From: Pseudarthrobacter sulfonivorans
GTDB lineage: Bacteria; Actinomycetota; Actinomycetes; Actinomycetales; Micrococcaceae
Assembly: GCF_014712225.1 (NCBI RefSeq)
Contig: NZ_JACXBW010000012.1
Span: 1 to 64,000 of the forward strand
DNA: 64,000 nt
Reading direction: 5' to 3'
The notes under the pieces are model-generated. The model searched no databases. It had not been told where the DNA came from and was given only the letters and a program-made list of their open reading frames with translations. Below, one piece after another: positions 17,747-26,279 of this stretch. Position 1 is the stretch's first letter, and each line of letters starts with the position of its first letter. A program made the position numbers and the translations under genes.

Positions 17747-18529
17747 TCAACCTTCCACCCAACGGATGCCGAGAGGGCCTTCCAGCAGACCCTCGGCAAT
17801 GATCAGGTCAAGGGGCGTGGTGATTTTCAGTGACTGGGTGGACCCATGGACGGCATGGACAGGGACGCCCAAAAGTTCCACCAGCATGGCGTCGTCAGTG
17901 ACCGCGGCGGCCTGCGCCTCATCAAGCCGGGAAGCCGACTGATGGGCTTGGAGCAACGTGGACAGGCGGAATCCCTGGGGCGTCTGGACAGACCGAAGTT
18001 CCTCCCGCGGGGCGGTACCGGTGACGAGTTCCGGCGCGATGGCGCTGTCATCGCCGCTCGTTCGCGTTACGGTCTTGACCGTGTCCACGACCGGGACTGC
18101 CGGAATGACTGCAACGGCGCCGGCGGCCAGCGAGTCCACCACCCGGTGGAAGACATACTCAGGTGTCAGCGCGCGGGCGGCGTCATGTACCAGCACCGCT
18201 TCAATCCCCTCGATCAGACCTTCGATGCCGGCCCGGACTGACTCCGCGCGGGTGGCACCACCACCCACCAGGGTGAGGACGGGGCCGCCGTCGGCCAGTT
18301 CCTGCCTGAATTCCTCCAAGGGCCCCTGGAGGCCGTCAGTGTCTGCCGGCAACACCACGCATACCTGGCTGCACACGCCCGAGGCCACGACGCCGCGGAG
18401 CGCATGCATCAGGATGGGCTCGCCGCCAAGCGGCACCGCCGCTTTTGGCATTCCGTAGCCAAGCCTTTCGCCGGAACCGGCGGCCACAAGGATAACGGCG
18501 GTGACAGGGCGGGGCAGTCCGTTGTTCAT
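17747..18529 (-). CDS. ispD: 2-C-methyl-D-erythritol 4-phosphate cytidylyltransferase
   Basis: IspD forms CDP-methylerythritol in the MEP pathway. The nucleotide-binding loop [18 protein letters not shown], the motif [11 protein letters not shown] and the C-terminal [13 protein letters not shown] are typical. The predicted 260-residue form starts at ATG 18529 ([11 protein letters not shown]). An upstream in-frame start at 18550 would add only seven unconserved residues. It is the first gene after the carD terminator and is followed closely by ispF, so the promoter should lie in 18530-18615. Confidence 0.94.
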   Translation of the reverse strand: MNNGLPRPVTAVILVAAGSGERLGYGMPKAAVPLGGEPILMHALRGVVASGVCSQVCVVLPADTDGLQGPLEEFRQELADGGPVLTLVGGGATRAESVRAGIEGLIEGIEAVLVHDAARALTPEYVFHRVVDSLAAGAVAVIPAVPVVDTVKTVTRTSGDDSAIAPELVTGTAPREELRSVQTPQGFRLSTLLQAHQSASRLDEAQAAAVTDDAMLVELLGVPVHAVHGSTQSLKITTPLDLIIAEGLLEGPLGIRWVEG

Positions 18530-18615
18530 GGCCTCTAGCCTACGTCCCACCCGGCCCGTCCGGAGGAGCCCCGCGGCGGGATCGGTTAGCGGAGCGCGAC
18601 GGGCCGGAATTGGGC

Positions 18616-18656
18616 AAAAAGAAACCCCGGAGGTGCTTACACACCCCCGGGGTTCA
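18616..18656 (-). terminator. rho-independent terminator of carD
   Basis: On the minus strand a 13-bp stem (AACCCCGGGGGTG with CACCTCCGGGGTT, one wobble pair) is followed by TCTTTTT, 5 bp after the carD stop. It separates carD from the ispD group. Confidence 0.85.
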
Positions 18657-18660
18657 ATTC

Positions 18661-19143
18661 TTAGGAAGCCAGGACCTCGTCGAGAACGCTTGCCGCCTTC
18701 TCTTCATCGGTCTTTTCAGCCAGTGCAAGTTCTGAAATCAGAATCTGCCGGGCCTTGGCCAGCATACGCTTTTCACCTGCGGAAAGGCCCCGGTCGTGAT
18801 CCCGGCGCCAAAGGTCACGGACGACCTCTGCTACCTTGATGACGTCACCGGAAGCAAGCTTCTCCAGATTTGCCTTGTATCTGCGCGACCAGTTGGTGGG
18901 TTCTTCAGTGAACTCGGCACGGAGCACGTCGAATACGTGCTCCAGGCCTTCCTTGCCCACTACGTCACGGACCCCAACAAGGTCAACGTTCTCTGCTGGA
19001 ACTTCAATGGTCAGATCACCCTGAGCCACCTTGAGCTTGAGATACATCTTCTCTTCGCCCTTGACAGTGCGCATCTTGATTTCTTCAATTTTTGCAGCAC
19101 CGTGGTGAGGGTAAACTACTGTCTCGCCGACCTCAAATACCAT
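18661..19143 (-). CDS. carD: CarD-family RNA polymerase-binding transcription factor
   Basis: The 160-residue protein begins [19 protein letters not shown], the hallmark of actinobacterial CarD, and includes the N-terminal RNA-polymerase-interacting (TRCF-like) domain and the DNA-binding helical part with [16 protein letters not shown] and [23 protein letters not shown]. CarD stabilises open complexes, especially at rRNA promoters. The ATG at 19143 has AAAGGGGA upstream, while an earlier frame start at 19179 would add 12 unconserved residues. It is a single-gene unit with its own terminator. Confidence 0.95.
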   Translation of the reverse strand: MVFEVGETVVYPHHGAAKIEEIKMRTVKGEEKMYLKLKVAQGDLTIEVPAENVDLVGVRDVVGKEGLEHVFDVLRAEFTEEPTNWSRRYKANLEKLASGDVIKVAEVVRDLWRRDHDRGLSAGEKRMLAKARQILISELALAEKTDEEKAASVLDEVLAS

Positions 19144-19398
19144 GTAAACATTCCCCTTTCCCGCAGACCAGTTTATCACGATTCAGGCATATGACTGGCC
19201 CGGAACGAGGCCCGGAACCCCGTAAATACGCGGAAAATGGGCGGAATCGGCCCCCTCCGACCCCTTGACGGATGCGGATAATAGTGCATGCAGGGCCTGC
19301 TGCCAAGGACAATGTGACCGCGCGGAATCCTCGTTTGAGCCTGATTGCCGCTAGGCTAAGGCTGATTAATGTTTCCACACTCTCGAGGAGTACGTGAC

Positions 19399-19962
19399 GT
19401 GCGTTTCACTGCGATGAACCGGGCCCAGAGCGGCAAACTGGCACTGGCGGCAGGAGTTCTGGCCCTGGGCTTGGCGACGATGACAGGCTGCGGCTACATC
19501 ACTCCCCAGCAGACCACTCACCAGTACTCCTCCTCGGACGGCATCCGCGCGGACCTGGGGCCGCTGCAGTTGCGGAACATGCTGATCGTCTCCGCCGGCG
19601 AGGACAAGCCAGGCCGCCTGATCGGTGCCGTCTACAACTCTTCCTCGCAGGATGTGAAGCTCACCGTCAACGGCGCCAAGGGTTCACAGACCCAGGTCCC
19701 GGTGAAGGCCAACTCCTACACCCTGCTGAACGGCTCCACGGACGAGGCCATCCTCAGCACGAGCGGCGGCATTCCCGGTTCCCTCGTGGACATCAAGGTC
19801 ACGGAGGACGGCACCAACGTCAATAAGACTGTGAAGATGCCCGTCCTGGACGCCACGCTGCCCGAGTACAAGGAATACCTCCCGGCCGGCAGCGAACCGA
19901 CCGGATCCGCTTCAGCCACGCCGTCGCCGTCGGCCTCGGCAAGCGCCGCCGCAGCGCACTAG
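19399..19962 (+). CDS. conserved exported lipoprotein
   Basis: The predicted 187-residue protein starts at GTG 19399, 8 bases after GAGGAG (19385-19390). It has a basic N terminus, a hydrophobic segment (LALAAGVLALGLATM) and a loose lipobox MTGC. The mature part (SDGIRADLGPLQLRNMLIVSA, then a beta-rich domain) resembles small actinobacterial lipoproteins of unknown function that sit beside carD or copper-chaperone-like DUF461 proteins. The last 30 residues are a Ser/Ala/Pro/Thr-rich tail. Divergent from carD. Export is well supported; the function is unknown. Confidence 0.8.
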   Translation: MRFTAMNRAQSGKLALAAGVLALGLATMTGCGYITPQQTTHQYSSSDGIRADLGPLQLRNMLIVSAGEDKPGRLIGAVYNSSSQDVKLTVNGAKGSQTQVPVKANSYTLLNGSTDEAILSTSGGIPGSLVDIKVTEDGTNVNKTVKMPVLDATLPEYKEYLPAGSEPTGSASATPSPSASASAAAAH

Positions 19963-19996
19963 GCAACCCCAGCAACCAGACAACAGCAGCAAGGCA

Positions 19997-20030
19997 AAAA
20001 GGAGGGGCTCCCCGGGGAGCCCCTCCTTTT
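19997..20030. terminator. bidirectional terminator, perfect 34-bp palindrome
   Basis: Arms AAAAGGAGGGGCTCCCC (19997-20013) and its exact complement (20014-20030) lie between the lipoprotein gene and the convergent regX3. The A and T ends provide a T-tract on both strands. Confidence 0.85.
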
Positions 20031-20086
20031 GCGTTTGCCAGCGCCGTGCGTTTGCCAACGCCGCGCGGCTGCCAGCCGCGCCCGGC

Positions 20087-20767
20087 CTACGGCTCGAACT
20101 TGTAGCCGAGGCCCCGGACCGTCACCAGGTAGCGCGGTGCTGACGGATCCGGCTCGATCTTGCCCCGGAGCCGCTTGACGTGCACATCCAGCGTCTTGGT
20201 GTCCCCCACATAGTCGGATCCCCAGACCCTGTCGATCAACTGGCCGCGGGTCAGCACCCGGCCCGAATTCCGGAGCAGCATTTCCAGCAGCTCGAATTCC
20301 TTCAACGGCAGGAGGACCTGCTCGCCGTCCACGCTGACCACGTGCCGTTCTATGTCCATGCGGACGGGGCCCGCCTGGACTGTGGCGGAGATCAGCTCTT
20401 CCGGCTCACCCTGACGGCGGAGCACGGCCCGCACCCGGGCCACCAGCTCGCGGGAAGAATATGGCTTGGTGACATAGTCGTCGGCCCCCAGTTCGAGGCC
20501 CACCACCTTGTCAATCTCCGAGTCCTTGGCCGTCAGCATGATGACCGGCACACCGGAACGCTGGCGCAGCTGGCGGCAGACCTCCGTTCCGGACAGGCCG
20601 GGCAGCTGCAGGTCCAGGAGGACCAGGTCCGCCCCGTTCCGGTCGAACTCGGTGATCGCGTCGAGGCCGTTATCCACTACCTCGACCTCGAATCCTTCCT
20701 TGCCCAGCAAATAGGACAACGGGTCGCTGAACGACTCTTCGTCCTCGACAATCAAAATCCTGCTCAA
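20087..20767 (-). CDS. regX3: two-component response regulator of phosphate starvation
   Basis: This 226-residue OmpR-type regulator has a receiver domain (acidic pocket IVEDEES, phospho-Asp in LVLLDLQLPG, Lys in DDYVTKPYSSREL) and a C-terminal winged helix (LLPLKEFELLEMLLRNSGRVLTRGQLIDRVWGSDYVGDTKTLDVHVKRLRGKIE). It matches RegX3 of mycobacteria, the counterpart of PhoP in Streptomyces. It overlaps senX3 by 4 bp (ATGA). With phoU divergent from senX3, the arrangement is the standard actinobacterial phosphate-sensing locus. Confidence 0.92.
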   Translation of the reverse strand: MSRILIVEDEESFSDPLSYLLGKEGFEVEVVDNGLDAITEFDRNGADLVLLDLQLPGLSGTEVCRQLRQRSGVPVIMLTAKDSEIDKVVGLELGADDYVTKPYSSRELVARVRAVLRRQGEPEELISATVQAGPVRMDIERHVVSVDGEQVLLPLKEFELLEMLLRNSGRVLTRGQLIDRVWGSDYVGDTKTLDVHVKRLRGKIEPDPSAPRYLVTVRGLGYKFEP

Positions 20768-21981
20768 GCGCTGGCTCCTTGCTCATGTACGCCGCGCTCT
20801 TTAACACGCTCGGGTACGGCTCGATCTTTGACAACTGGAGTATCGGGTTCGTCCTGGCTCTCCATCTCGGGGAGCCTCAGGGTGAAGGTGGAACCCTGGC
20901 CGGGCCGGGACCACAACGTCACCTCACCGCCGTGGTTCGACGCAACGTGCTTGACGATGCTCAGGCCCAGGCCCGTGCCGCCGGTGTGGCGGGACCGTGC
21001 AGCGTCCACGCGGTAGAAGCGCTCAAAGACCCGCTCCTGGTCCTCCGGGGTCATCCCTTCGCCCTGGTCCGTGACGGATACGGCAATGAGTCCGTCCTTG
21101 GCCCGGACGCCCACGCCTACCTTGGTGTTTTCCGGCGAATAGCGAATGGCGTTATCGATCAGGTTCCGCAGCGCGGTAACCAGCAGGTCCCGGTCGCCAA
21201 ACACTGTGGCGTCTACGGGTTCACCGACAACGATCTGGATTTTCTTGCTTTCAGCGGGCAGCTGTGAACGGTCCACGGCTTCAGCGATGACTGCGTTAAT
21301 GTCCACGGCGCTGCCCCCCTGGGACACGCTGGCGCCCTGCAGCCGGGAGAGCTCGATGATGTCCTGGACCAGGGCGGCCAGCCGGCCTGATTCCTTGTGC
21401 ATCCGTTTGGCGAAGCGGCGGACAGCCTGTTCGTCATCTGCTGATGATTCCAGTGCCTCAGCCAGCAGGGAAATCGCACCCACCGGAGTCTTCAGCTCAT
21501 GGGATACGTTGGCAACGAAGTCGTTGCGGATCTCTTCCGTACGGGTGATCTCGGTGCGGTCGTCGGCGAGCAGGAGGATATATTCCTCCCCAAGCATGGC
21601 CGCACGTACCTGCACGATGATGGTGCCCTGTCCCAGCGGGCCGCGCGGGAGCTCGAGCTTTTTCTCCAGAATCACACCGTCGCGGCGAACACCGGCTGTC
21701 ATGTCCAGCAGCTCCTTGTGGACCACCGTGTGGCCGCGCACCAGGCCATAGGCGTACGCGGCGGGGCTGGCCCGGACCACTCCGTCAACGGCGTCCACCA
21801 CCACAAATGCGCGGCCAACGACGGCCAGTACCTCCGCGGCGCCCTTCGGCAGGGACGGCTCCTCCATGTCGACGTCGACAAATTGGCGCTGCTTTTCACT
21901 GACCCTGAATGCGAGCACGCCAAGGGTGCCGAGCGCCAGGCCGACGAGGCCTGCGATGACACCGATAAGCATAGGATCCAC
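20764..21981 (-). CDS. senX3: phosphate-sensing histidine kinase
   Basis: The 405-residue kinase has one N-terminal hydrophobic segment (LIGVIAGLVGLALGTLGVLAF), a PAS-like region (about 50-150), the H-box VSHELKTPVGAI, the N-box LRNLIDNAIRYS, the G1 box VTDQGEGM and the G2 box TGGTGLGLSIVKHV. It phosphorylates RegX3. The start may be GTG 21981 or ATG 21972; GGAG sits 2 and 11 bases before them respectively, so neither spacing is ideal. A PHO-box-like repeat lies upstream, which suggests autoregulation together with phoU. Confidence 0.92.
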   Translation of the reverse strand: MDPMLIGVIAGLVGLALGTLGVLAFRVSEKQRQFVDVDMEEPSLPKGAAEVLAVVGRAFVVVDAVDGVVRASPAAYAYGLVRGHTVVHKELLDMTAGVRRDGVILEKKLELPRGPLGQGTIIVQVRAAMLGEEYILLLADDRTEITRTEEIRNDFVANVSHELKTPVGAISLLAEALESSADDEQAVRRFAKRMHKESGRLAALVQDIIELSRLQGASVSQGGSAVDINAVIAEAVDRSQLPAESKKIQIVVGEPVDATVFGDRDLLVTALRNLIDNAIRYSPENTKVGVGVRAKDGLIAVSVTDQGEGMTPEDQERVFERFYRVDAARSRHTGGTGLGLSIVKHVASNHGGEVTLWSRPGQGSTFTLRLPEMESQDEPDTPVVKDRAVPERVKERGVHEQGASA

Positions 21982-22041
21982 AGCTCCAGCTTATGCTGAG
22001 ATAAGTGGCTTGCCGGTGCGTCCGGGGCCGTTGCACAGACG

Positions 22042-22085
22042 GTTCAGCTAACGTTCATTTACAAGAGACTGTCCGTTCACCGCAC
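22042..22085 (+). promoter_or_regulatory. PHO-box-like 11-bp direct repeats between senX3 and phoU
   Basis: The core GTTCA occurs at 22042, 22053 and 22075, exactly 11 and 22 bp apart. That is three of four units in the 11-bp register known for actinobacterial PhoP/RegX3-type boxes (GTTCACC plus 4 nt). The last unit is GTTCACCGCAC; the third position, at 22064, is degenerate. It lies in the senX3-phoU divergent gap. Confidence 0.7.
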
Positions 22086-22172
22086 GCTGGCAGAGTTACG
22101 GGTTGGAGTGCCGAACGGCGACATGAATTCCGTCTGCCATTGGGGGCGGGATTCCAGAGAAAGGACGCCCCC

Positions 22173-22826
22173 GTGCGTAAGGTTTTTCAGGAAGAGCTGA
22201 CTCAGGTCGGTGAGCAGCTGGTTGAGATTTCCAAGTTGGTCAGTGAGGCAATGGAGAAGGCCACCACGTCTTTCCAGGTTGCGGACGTTGACTTGGCGGA
22301 AGACGTCATTGCGGCTGACGCCCGCATCGATTTCCTGCAGAACAGCCTGGACGAACGCGCCATCGACATTCTCGCCCTGCAGGGTCCGGTGGCCAGCGAC
22401 CTCCGCATGATCGTCGGCTCGCTGCGGATGAGCGCCTCGCTGGAGCGGATGGGCGACCTTGCCCGGCACGTGGCCCAGCTCGCCCGGCTGCGCTTCCCGT
22501 CCAACGTGATCCCGGCATCCATGACGGAAACGTTCAAGAAGATGGCCGAACAGGACCAGCTGATCGCCGACAAGCTCACCGTCCTCTTGGAAACCCGGGA
22601 CCTCGAAGTGGCCCGTGACATCCTGAAAGCCAACAGCACCATCGACGACCTTCACCTGAGCGTCTTCAAGGCGATCGCTTCCCCGGACTGGGCCGAGACT
22701 CCCGCCACCACCGTGGACGTTGCCCTCGCGAGCCGCTACTTCGAACGGTTCGCTGACCACGGCGTCTCCGTGGCACGCAAGGTCACCTACCTGGTGACCG
22801 GCGAATGGCAGCCGCAGGGCCTCTAG
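22173..22826 (+). CDS. phoU: phosphate signalling complex protein
   Basis: PhoU links phosphate transport to the SenX3-RegX3 system. The 217-residue protein has two three-helix PhoU domains (about 5-100 and 115-210), with metal-binding acidic patterns such as VDLAEDVIAADARIDFLQ and STIDDLHLSVF. The GTG at 22173 is set by AAAGGA 7 bases upstream and by conservation of VRKVFQEELTQVGEQL as the N terminus. The frame is open further upstream but crosses the PHO box. The gene ends in a 46-bp palindrome shared with convergent gpmA. Confidence 0.94.
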   Translation: MRKVFQEELTQVGEQLVEISKLVSEAMEKATTSFQVADVDLAEDVIAADARIDFLQNSLDERAIDILALQGPVASDLRMIVGSLRMSASLERMGDLARHVAQLARLRFPSNVIPASMTETFKKMAEQDQLIADKLTVLLETRDLEVARDILKANSTIDDLHLSVFKAIASPDWAETPATTVDVALASRYFERFADHGVSVARKVTYLVTGEWQPQGL

Positions 22827-22838
22827 CCCAAACCCCCG

Positions 22839-22884
22839 GACGACGGCGGGCCGGTCACCTCGAGGTGACCGGCCCGCCGTCGTC
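22839..22884. terminator. 46-bp perfect palindrome between phoU and gpmA
   Basis: Two exact 23-bp complementary arms (22839-22861 and 22862-22884, centred on CTCGAG) fill the gap between the convergent genes. There is no strong T-tract on either side. It probably ends transcription in both directions. Confidence 0.75.
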
Positions 22885-22901
22885 AATTAACCCGCGAAGT
22901 C

Positions 22902-23648
22902 CTACTTTTTGCCCTGGTTCGCCACTGCCAGGATGGCCTCGGCGGCGGCGTCGGGGTCCAGGTACGTGCCGCCCGGCTTGATCGGCTGGAAGTTCTCGTC
23001 CAGGTCGTAGACCAGCGGGATGCCAGTGGGGATGTTCAGGCTGGCGATGGCGTCGTCGCTGATGCCGTCCAGGTGCTTGACCAGGGCCCGCAGGGAGTTG
23101 CCGTGGGCGGTGACCAGGACGGTCTTGCCGGCCTTCAGGTCTTCCTTGATGTCCGATTCCCAGTACGGGAGCAGGCGGACCAGCACGTCCTTGAGGCACT
23201 CGGTGCGCGGCAGGGCGTCGCCAAGGTCCGCGTAGCGCGGATCGTGGGCCTGGGAAAACTCGCTGTCGTCCGACAGGGGCGGCGGCGGGGTGTCGTAGGA
23301 CCGGCGCCATTCCATGAACTGCTCTTCGCCGAACTCGGCCAGGGTCTGGGCCTTGTCCTTGCCCTGCAGGGCGCCGTAGTGGCGTTCGTTCAGGCGCCAG
23401 TCACGCTTGACGGGGATCCACCCGCGGTCCGCCTTGTCCAGGGTGATGTTCGCCGTGTTGATGGCGCGCTTGAGCAGTGACGTGTACAGGACGTCGGGGA
23501 GGATGCTGTTCTCCACCAGAAGCTCACCGCCGCGGGCCGCTTCCTCGCGCCCCTGGTCGTTAAGGTCAACGTCCACCCAGCCGGTGAACAGGTTCTTGGC
23601 GTTCCATTCGCTGTGGCCGTGGCGCAGCAGAATCAGCTTGTAAGTCAT
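22902..23648 (-). CDS. gpmA: 2,3-bisphosphoglycerate-dependent phosphoglycerate mutase
   Basis: The glycolytic enzyme interconverts 3- and 2-phosphoglycerate. The 248-residue protein starts [16 protein letters not shown], with the phospho-His in LRHGHS. It carries [11 protein letters not shown], the ERHYGALQG motif and the second His in [19 protein letters not shown] lies 9 bases before the ATG at 23648. It is monocistronic, convergent with phoU and divergent from a methyltransferase gene. Confidence 0.96.
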   Translation of the reverse strand: MTYKLILLRHGHSEWNAKNLFTGWVDVDLNDQGREEAARGGELLVENSILPDVLYTSLLKRAINTANITLDKADRGWIPVKRDWRLNERHYGALQGKDKAQTLAEFGEEQFMEWRRSYDTPPPPLSDDSEFSQAHDPRYADLGDALPRTECLKDVLVRLLPYWESDIKEDLKAGKTVLVTAHGNSLRALVKHLDGISDDAIASLNIPTGIPLVYDLDENFQPIKPGGTYLDPDAAAEAILAVANQGKK

Positions 23649-23710
23649 GATTTTTATCCTAGCCGAGCCACGCTGCAGCCCGTTTTGCGTTACGAAGATA
23701 GGGTTGGGCC

Positions 23711-24532
23711 GTGGTGCAAAAAGCTGAACGGGTGAGTGCTTCCCAGAACCGGGGCCGAAAGCCGGTGGGAAACGTCACCCGCGGCACCACCAACCCGAAC
23801 CGGATGCGCCGCGTGGACCGCTGGCTCACGGGACCACAGGCCTGGCGATTGCGTGCCGCCGCAGACCCGCTGGTGGTTGACCTGGGCTACGGCGCAACGC
23901 CGGCCACCGCCGTCGAACTCTTTGACCGCCTCCGCGCCGCCCGGCCGGACGTGCGCGTCGTGGGGATTGAGATCGAACCGGAACGGGTCCGTGCGGCCAA
24001 GGCGCTGGAACGGCCGGGACTGACCTTCCAGGCGGGCGGCTTCGAGTTGCCTGTACCGGGGCGCCCTGTCCTGGTCCGTGCCTTCAACGTCCTGCGGCAG
24101 TATGAAGAGGCTGACGTTGCGGGTATCTGGCGGCTGGTCCAGGACCGGCTCTCCCCCGGCGGGCTTTTTGTTGACGGGACGTGCGACGAGATCGGCCGCC
24201 GGGTGACCTGGATTGCCCTCGACGCTGAACGGCCGCTGTCCCTGAGCATGTCCGTGCGGTTCGGCAGCTTTGGCCTGCCCTCGGACATTGCCGAGCGCCT
24301 GCCGAAGGCCCTCATCCAACGCAACGTCCCCGGCGAACCGGTGCACCGGCTGATGCAGGCCATGGACCGGGCCTGGCTGGAATCGGCTCCCCTGGCCTCG
24401 TTCGGCAGCAGGCAGCGCTGGCAGGCGATGTGCAAGGCACTGCGCGACGGCGGGTGGCCCGTTCAGGACGGGCCGTCGCGGTGGCGCCTGGGTGAGCTGA
24501 CGGTGGACTGGGAAGCCGTGGCGCCTAACTGA
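23711..24532 (+). CDS. SAM-dependent class I methyltransferase, substrate unknown
   Basis: The 273-residue protein has a Rossmann methyltransferase core: motif [23 protein letters not shown], an acidic end of beta-2 in [14 protein letters not shown] and a post-motif region [12 protein letters not shown]. An N-terminal basic tail (about 1-45) and the [16 protein letters not shown] segment are not from a family I can name. The GTG start at 23711 has no clear Shine-Dalgarno and may be leaderless. It stands alone, and its 3' flank holds a tandem repeat. Confidence 0.75.
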   Translation: MVQKAERVSASQNRGRKPVGNVTRGTTNPNRMRRVDRWLTGPQAWRLRAAADPLVVDLGYGATPATAVELFDRLRAARPDVRVVGIEIEPERVRAAKALERPGLTFQAGGFELPVPGRPVLVRAFNVLRQYEEADVAGIWRLVQDRLSPGGLFVDGTCDEIGRRVTWIALDAERPLSLSMSVRFGSFGLPSDIAERLPKALIQRNVPGEPVHRLMQAMDRAWLESAPLASFGSRQRWQAMCKALRDGGWPVQDGPSRWRLGELTVDWEAVAPN

Positions 24533-24540
24533 TGCGCCGT

Positions 24541-24686
24541 GGGCCCACGCCGGCAGGCTTCCCTGAGCGAGCTTGCGAGCTAAGGGTGCCGGTGGGGCGG
24601 GTTCCCTGAGCGAGCTTGCGAGCTAAGGGTGCCGGTGGGGCGGGTTCCCTGAGCGAGCTTGCGAGCTAAGGGGGCCGTTGGGGCGG
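24541..24686. repeat. dispersed intergenic repeat, here amplified as three 43-bp tandem units
   Basis: Units start at 24559, 24602 and 24645, exactly 43 bp apart and nearly identical; the last is cut short by the next gene. Each has the core GAGCGAGCTTGCGAGCTAAG. The flank CCCACGCCGGCAGG precedes the first unit. Single copies of flank plus core occur at 48681-48743 (reversed) and 61205-61262. It fills the gap between two convergent genes. Confidence 0.85.
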
Positions 24687-25010
24687 TCACCAGCCGTAGG
24701 GGCGGCTGCCGCCGCGGCCGGCGTCCTTGACGGCGGGGCGGACGTCGGCGAGGTAGACGGAAGCTGCCACCACGGCAGCCAGCCCGAACAGGCCGAGGGT
24801 GCCGAAGATGCCGCCGCTGCTGAAGAGGGAGATGACGCCGATGAGGGTGGCGCCGGCGGTCAGCGCCAGCCAGAACGTCTTGGTCCGTTTGCCGGTGGCT
24901 TCAAAGGCTGCGGACTTGTGGCGGACGCAGTCCAGCAGCGCCCACGCCTCCAGACACAGCGCCACCAAGGCAAGAATAAAAAATACTGCCGTCTCAACGT
25001 ATGAAATCAT
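24687..25010 (-). CDS. small integral membrane protein, DUF2516-like
   Basis: The 107-residue protein (start ATG 25010, MISYVETAVFFILALVALCL) has about three hydrophobic segments: residues 5-26, 50-64 and 67-85. Between the first two is the polar loop DCVRHKSAAFEATGKRTKTFW, a pattern I associate with the actinobacterial DUF2516 family. The function is unknown. An alternative start at 25025 adds five residues. It is convergent with the methyltransferase gene and follows the trans-sulfuration gene by 24 bp on the same strand, so the two may be co-transcribed. Confidence 0.75.
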   Translation of the reverse strand: MISYVETAVFFILALVALCLEAWALLDCVRHKSAAFEATGKRTKTFWLALTAGATLIGVISLFSSGGIFGTLGLFGLAAVVAASVYLADVRPAVKDAGRGGSRPYGW

Positions 25011-25034
25011 CACTCGACCGTCCACCGTCCAAGC

Positions 25035-26225
25035 CTAGCGGCCCAGCGAGTCGAGCGCCTGCTTCAAATCGGCCCAGAGGTCCTCAACATTCTCGATGCC
25101 CACGCTCAGGCGCACCAGATTCTCCGGAACGCTGAGCGGCTCGGCAGTATGCCGGCGGCGCCGCTCGATCAGTGACTCGACGCCGCCCAAGGAGGTGGCA
25201 GGCAGCCAGAGTTGCAGGGCGCGCACCAGCTTGTCCGCAGCGTCCGCTCCGTCCAGGCCGCCAACCGGCGCGATCTGCACGCACACGATCGATCCGAAGC
25301 CCTTCATCTGGGATTTCGCACGTTCGTGCCCAGAGTCGGTGGAAAGCCCGGGGAACCGGATACTTCCGACCAGCGGATGCTTGCTGAGTCGTTCGGCCAG
25401 GACTGCCGCTGACGCCTGCGACCGTTCCACCCGCAGTGCCAGGGTCCGGAGTCCGCGCAGCGCCAGCCAGGCCTCGAACGGGCCGGCGATGCCGCCGTGG
25501 ATGGTGCGGTTATGCAGCAGCGCGGCCCGGATGTCGGGGTTTGAGGTCACCAGGGCGCCGAGGACCACGTCGGAATGTCCGGCCAGGTACTTGGTCACTG
25601 AATGCAACACCACGTCCGAGCCGAGGGACAACGGCTGCTGGACCAACGGGGTGGAGAACGTGTTGTCTGTGACCACGATGGCGCCCACCGCATGGGCTGC
25701 GGCTGTCAGCTCGCGGAGGTCGGCGATGCCCAGCATGGGGTTGGTGGGGCTTTCCAGCCACAGCATCCTGGCAGCTTTGGCATCCGGACCCTGCGGGGCC
25801 AGCTGTTCCTTCACGGCGTCCGTGTCCGCGATGTCCACGGTCCGGAGCTCCAGGAACCCTTTCTGCGCCAGCTCGCTGGCCATTACCAAAGAGCCTGCGT
25901 AGCTGTGCGTGGGCATCACCAGGACCCCGCCGGCGGGCAGCAAGGACAACGCGGAACTCACCGCCGCTAGCCCCGAGGCGTAGAGCAGGCCGGGCAGTTC
26001 GGACCCCTCCAGCTGGCCCAGGGCCTCTTCGAAGGGATCCCAGGTGGGGTTGGCGTAGCGCCCGTAGCCGCGGTCGCCGTCGCCGAGCGCTCCGGTGCCG
26101 AAGTACGTCGAGGACAGCACGATGGGTGCGTTGACTGGTTCGTCGTGCTTACGCGGGGGCCGGCCGGCGGCAACCACCACTGTTTCGGCGGACAGGGAGG
26201 CTGCGTGCTGTTCCGTGAGACTCAT
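25035..26225 (-). CDS. PLP-dependent trans-sulfuration enzyme (cystathionine gamma-synthase-like)
   Basis: The 396-residue Cys/Met-metabolism enzyme has the family landmarks YGRYANPTWDPFEEALGQLEG, LYASGLAAVSSALSLL, LWLESPTNPML and the pyridoxal-phosphate Lys212 in LHSVTKYLAGHSDVVLG. It could be cystathionine gamma-synthase, gamma-lyase or an O-acylhomoserine-type enzyme; the sequence alone does not separate these. The start at 26225 (MSLTEQHAASL) fits the family. The frame stays open another 640 bp only because it runs antisense through tmk. It is divergent from tmk by 54 bp. Confidence 0.88.
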   Translation of the reverse strand: MSLTEQHAASLSAETVVVAAGRPPRKHDEPVNAPIVLSSTYFGTGALGDGDRGYGRYANPTWDPFEEALGQLEGSELPGLLYASGLAAVSSALSLLPAGGVLVMPTHSYAGSLVMASELAQKGFLELRTVDIADTDAVKEQLAPQGPDAKAARMLWLESPTNPMLGIADLRELTAAAHAVGAIVVTDNTFSTPLVQQPLSLGSDVVLHSVTKYLAGHSDVVLGALVTSNPDIRAALLHNRTIHGGIAGPFEAWLALRGLRTLALRVERSQASAAVLAERLSKHPLVGSIRFPGLSTDSGHERAKSQMKGFGSIVCVQIAPVGGLDGADAADKLVRALQLWLPATSLGGVESLIERRRRHTAEPLSVPENLVRLSVGIENVEDLWADLKQALDSLGR

Positions 26226-26279
26226 GGTCAAAACCTTACTTCGACGCGCCCGGGCCCCTGAAGTCGGTAGGCTGGAGCA

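Noticed and set aside
24559..24686. CRISPR-like tandem repeat
   Set aside because: The 43-bp units follow each other without spacers, and no cas genes are present.
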